From the NCBI GenBank assembly GCA_937888765.1, contig CALASU010000176.1:1-9474 (forward strand): a DNA stretch of 9,474 nt, read 5' to 3'. Under the pieces are notes generated by a model. That model worked only from the letters and a program-made list of their open reading frames with translations, was not told the DNA's origin and did no database searches. This document shows, one piece after another, positions 6,789 to 9,474 of this stretch; the stretch's first letter is position 1; every line of letters starts with the position of its first letter. The translations under genes were made by a program, and so were the position numbers. Source of the stretch: an uncultured Clostridia bacterium. GTDB lineage: Bacteria > Bacillota > Clostridia > Lachnospirales > Anaerotignaceae.

Positions 6789-6842
6789 GTATGTCATCAA
6801 AATGCTTTGCTGTGACGGCAGAAAGGTATTTTGATGACATAT
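6789..6842 (+). promoter_or_regulatory. long perfect hairpin in the probable secA 5' UTR
   Basis: ATGTCATCAAAAT (6791-6803) and ATTTTGATGACAT (6828-6840) form a perfect 13-bp inverted repeat, extendable by a T-A pair and a G-T wobble. The 24-base interior can pair further (CTTT with AAAG, CTG with CAG around a bulged G). It lies 14 bases upstream of the GAGGTGA ribosome binding site and does not cover it. No T-tract follows, so it is not an intrinsic terminator. It could be an mRNA-stabilising or protein-binding leader hairpin, or a DNA operator. Confidence 0.6.
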
Positions 6843-6867
6843 ATCTAAGAAAAATGAGGTGAACCAA

Positions 6868-9441
6868 ATGGGTTTGTTAGAAAAAATATTTGGGAACTAC
6901 AGCGAAAAGGAGATCAAAAAGATCAAACCGATCGTTGCAAAGATTGAAGCACTGGGTCCCCAGTTTGAATCCTATACGGATGAAGAACTGAAAGCAAAAA
7001 CTTTCGAATTTAAGGAACGTCTGGAAAAAGGCGAAACACTGGATGATATTCTGCCCGAAGCATATGCCGTGGTAAGAGAAGCATCCTCCCGTACACATGT
7101 ACTGGGCATGAAGCACTTCCCTGTACAGCTGATGGGCGGTATTGTTATGCACCAGGGTCGTATTGCGGAAATGAGAACAGGGGAAGGCAAAACGCTGGTA
7201 GCCACTCTGTCCGCATATCTGAACGCACTGGAAGGCAAGGGCGTACACGTTGTTACAGTCAATGACTATCTGGCACAGCGTGACGCAGAGCAGATGGGTC
7301 AGCTGTATGGCTTTTTGGGTCTGACAACAGGCTGTATCCTGAACAGTCTGGACAATGACCAGCGTCGTAAAGCATATGCCTGCGATATTACTTATGGTAC
7401 AAACAACGAATTCGGTTTCGACTACCTGCGTGACAACATGGTAGTCAGAAAAGAAGACATGGTTCAGAGAGATCTGCACTTTGCCATCATTGACGAAGTT
7501 GACTCCGTTCTGATCGACGAAGCGAGAACACCACTGATCATTTCCGGCAGCGGCTCCAAATCTACAGATCTGTACCGCGTGGCAGACCTGTTCGTAAAAC
7601 GTCTGACCAAAGGTCGCATCGTAAACGAAGATGAAGCGATGAACGTTCTGATGAAAGAAGAACTGAAAGAAGAAGGCGACTTCGTTGTAGATGAAAAAGC
7701 AAAAACGGTAGTGCTGACACAGGAAGGTGTGGAAAAGGCAGAAAAATATTTCTCCATAGAAAACCTGTCCGATCCCGAAAATCTGGAGCTGCAGCACCAT
7801 ATTAACAATGCACTGAAAGCAAACTACAACATGCAGCTGGATAAGGACTATGTAATCAACGAAGGCGAAATCGTAATCGTTGACGAATTTACAGGTCGTA
7901 TGATGCCCGGCAGAAGATATTCTGACGGTCTGCATCAGGCAATCGAAGCAAAAGAAAATGTACAGGTGCGCAGAGAAAGTAAAACACTGGCAACTGTTAC
8001 ATTCCAGAATTACTTTAACAAATATAAGAAAAAATGCGGTATGACAGGTACTGCAAAAACAGAAGAAGATGAATTCCGTAATATCTACGGCATGGACGTT
8101 GTGGAAATTCCTACAAACCGCCCCGTACAGCGTATTGACCATCAGGATGTGGTATACCGTACAGAAGCAGGCAAATTCCGTGCAGTCGTAAGAGAAATCA
8201 TCGAAGCACATGCAACAGGTCAGCCTGTACTGGTTGGTACTGCTACCATTGATAAATCCGAAATCCTGAGCCGTATGCTGAAAATGGAAGGCATCAAGCA
8301 CCAGGTACTGAATGCGAAATATCACGCAAAAGAAGCGGAAATCGTAGCACTGGCAGGTCAGAAGGATGCAGTAACCATCGCAACAAACATGGCAGGTCGT
8401 GGTACGGACATCAAACTGGGCGAAGGTGTGGAAGAACTGGGGGGGCTTAAGATCATCGGTACAGAACGCCATGAATCCAGACGTATTGACAATCAGCTGC
8501 GCGGACGTTCCGGACGTCAGGGTGACCCGGGTGAGTCCCGCTTCTACATTTCTCTGGAAGATGACCTGATGCGATTATTCGGTTCGGAACGTCTCATGAG
8601 CGCGTTCAATGCATTGGGTGTACCGGAGAATGAAGAGATTGAGCACAAGATGCTCAGTGATGCGATTGAAAAAGCGCAGATGAAGATTGAGAATAATAAC
8701 TTTGGAATCCGAAAAAATCTGCTTGAGTATGACCAGGTCATGAACGAACAGCGTGAGGTGATCTATGCAGAGCGCCGCCGTGTACTGGATGGCGAGAATA
8801 TGAGAGATTCCATTTATAAGATGATTTCCGATACGGTGGAAAGTACTGTGGATACCTTTGTCGGGGATGATCAGGATCTGGAAGAATGGGATCTGACTGG
8901 TCTGAATGAGACACTTCGTCCAATCATTCCGGTGGATATTGTGAGTGTGGAACGCCTTGGCTGTAAGAACAAAGCAGAGATGAAACATGCACTGAAGCAG
9001 GAAGCAACGAAGCTTTATGAGGCAAAGGAAGCAGAATTCCCGAATGCGGAATTGATCCGTGAACTGGAGCGTGTATTCCTTCTGAAAGTGATCGACCGTA
9101 AATGGATGAACCATATTGATGATATGGAACAGCTTCGCCAGGGTATTGGTTTGCAGGCATATGGTCAGAAAGATCCGAAAGTTGAGTATAAAATGAGTGC
9201 TTTTGATATGTTTGATGATATGACAACAAACATTCAGCAGGAAACCATTCGTCTCTTATATCATGTGCGACTGGAACAGAAAGTAGAACGAGAAGAAGTG
9301 GCTAAAGTGACAGGAACCAATAAGGACGATTCTTTACAAAAAGCACCAGCTCGACGTGCGACAGAAAAAGTATATCCAAATGATCCATGTCCATGTGGAA
9401 GCGGAAAGAAATATAAACAATGTTGTGGAAGAAAATCATAA
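6868..9441 (+). CDS. secA: preprotein translocase ATPase SecA
   Basis: An 857-residue complete SecA, the cytosolic/peripheral-membrane motor that drives preproteins through SecYEG by ATP hydrolysis. It opens with the typical Firmicute MGLLEKIFGNYSEKEIKKI. Walker A is MRTGEGKT (102-109) and Walker B IIDEVDSVLIDEAR (207-220) in nucleotide-binding fold 1; the preprotein cross-linking domain lies between its halves. NMAGRGTDIKLG and IGTERHESRRIDNQLRGRSG mark fold 2; the IRA1/scaffold/wing region follows. The C-tail DPCPCGSGKKYKQCC carries zinc ligands C841, C843, C852 and C853. The start chosen is ATG 6868, 5 bases after GAGGTGA (6856-6862). A GTG in frame at 6859 lies inside that ribosome binding site and is not used. 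Odd feature: synonymous codon choice changes sharply near 8440-8490 (residue about 525-545), so the last 1 kb looks as if it came from another genome or another assembly. The reading frame stays intact throughout. Confidence 0.97.
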   Translation: MGLLEKIFGNYSEKEIKKIKPIVAKIEALGPQFESYTDEELKAKTFEFKERLEKGETLDDILPEAYAVVREASSRTHVLGMKHFPVQLMGGIVMHQGRIAEMRTGEGKTLVATLSAYLNALEGKGVHVVTVNDYLAQRDAEQMGQLYGFLGLTTGCILNSLDNDQRRKAYACDITYGTNNEFGFDYLRDNMVVRKEDMVQRDLHFAIIDEVDSVLIDEARTPLIISGSGSKSTDLYRVADLFVKRLTKGRIVNEDEAMNVLMKEELKEEGDFVVDEKAKTVVLTQEGVEKAEKYFSIENLSDPENLELQHHINNALKANYNMQLDKDYVINEGEIVIVDEFTGRMMPGRRYSDGLHQAIEAKENVQVRRESKTLATVTFQNYFNKYKKKCGMTGTAKTEEDEFRNIYGMDVVEIPTNRPVQRIDHQDVVYRTEAGKFRAVVREIIEAHATGQPVLVGTATIDKSEILSRMLKMEGIKHQVLNAKYHAKEAEIVALAGQKDAVTIATNMAGRGTDIKLGEGVEELGGLKIIGTERHESRRIDNQLRGRSGRQGDPGESRFYISLEDDLMRLFGSERLMSAFNALGVPENEEIEHKMLSDAIEKAQMKIENNNFGIRKNLLEYDQVMNEQREVIYAERRRVLDGENMRDSIYKMISDTVESTVDTFVGDDQDLEEWDLTGLNETLRPIIPVDIVSVERLGCKNKAEMKHALKQEATKLYEAKEAEFPNAELIRELERVFLLKVIDRKWMNHIDDMEQLRQGIGLQAYGQKDPKVEYKMSAFDMFDDMTTNIQQETIRLLYHVRLEQKVEREEVAKVTGTNKDDSLQKAPARRATEKVYPNDPCPCGSGKKYKQCCGRKS

Positions 9442-9474
9442 TATGGAATCAGAGAGGCAGTTGCAATCATGCAG

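Noticed and set aside
6612..6790. Considered a c-di-AMP (ydaO-type) or other known riboswitch for the structured gap between ktrA and secA.
   Set aside because: It lies downstream, not upstream, of the potassium genes, is too short for ydaO, and none of the conserved motifs I know are visible.
6877..8472. A 531-codon open frame on the minus strand, antisense to secA.
   Set aside because: It is a by-product of the strong codon bias of the first part of secA; its protein is rich in F, C, H and Q with no recognisable domain, and secA itself is certain. Its upstream edge falls close to the codon-usage breakpoint, which fits that explanation.
9443..9474. Possible start of a following gene (an ATG at 9443), for instance prfB, which often follows secA.
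   Set aside because: There is no ribosome binding site, only about ten codons are visible, and they do not resemble the start of release factor 2.

Overview
The window reads as a chromosomal housekeeping segment of a low-to-moderate GC Firmicute, most likely a gut-type anaerobic member of the Clostridia. The evidence is strong AGGAGG-type ribosome binding sites, a YtvI-like permease, an EFR1-type flavodoxin/ferredoxin protein (typical of anaerobes), a KtrB/KtrA potassium system, and a SecA with the Firmicute-style N-terminus and a CxC...CC zinc tail. The genus cannot be fixed from sequence reading alone. There is no CRISPR array, tRNA, rRNA, transposase, phage gene or recognisable defence system.

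Layout: (1) 1-142, minus strand: 5' end of ispE, running off the window. (2) 143-440: divergent promoter region without a gene. (3) 441-1481, plus: AI-2E/YtvI-family membrane protein. (4) 1482-1829: no gene, but a dense run of hairpins at 1520-1755 that looks like an intergenic repeat element, then a good promoter. (5) 1830-2978, plus: a fold-type I PLP enzyme of the class V aminotransferase superfamily, facing (6) 3043-3801, minus: the EFR1-type protein. The two convergent genes share a near-perfect bidirectional terminator at 2987-3025. (7) 3966-6611, plus: thymidine kinase, then ktrB and ktrA, probably one transcript. (8) 6612-6867: a gene-free leader of secA holding a nested inverted repeat, a promoter and a second long hairpin in the probable 5' UTR. 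(9) 6868-9441, plus: secA, complete; the last 33 bases of the window hold nothing assignable.

How the genes work together: KtrB and KtrA form one potassium-uptake system (channel-like subunit plus cytosolic gating ring). The other genes are independent housekeeping functions: isoprenoid synthesis, thymidine salvage, electron transfer, PLP chemistry and protein export.

The most notable observation is that secA is a codon-usage mosaic. Up to about 8440 it uses CCC/CCT for proline and never GGA for glycine, matching the upstream aminotransferase gene in its proline choice. From about 8490 it uses only CCG/CCA for proline and GGA often. The switch lies in the most conserved stretch of the protein, which suggests either homologous recombination with a relative or a chimeric assembly join. 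The other leads are the two structured elements ahead of secA and the hairpin-array repeat. I did not find a convincing new multi-gene system here.
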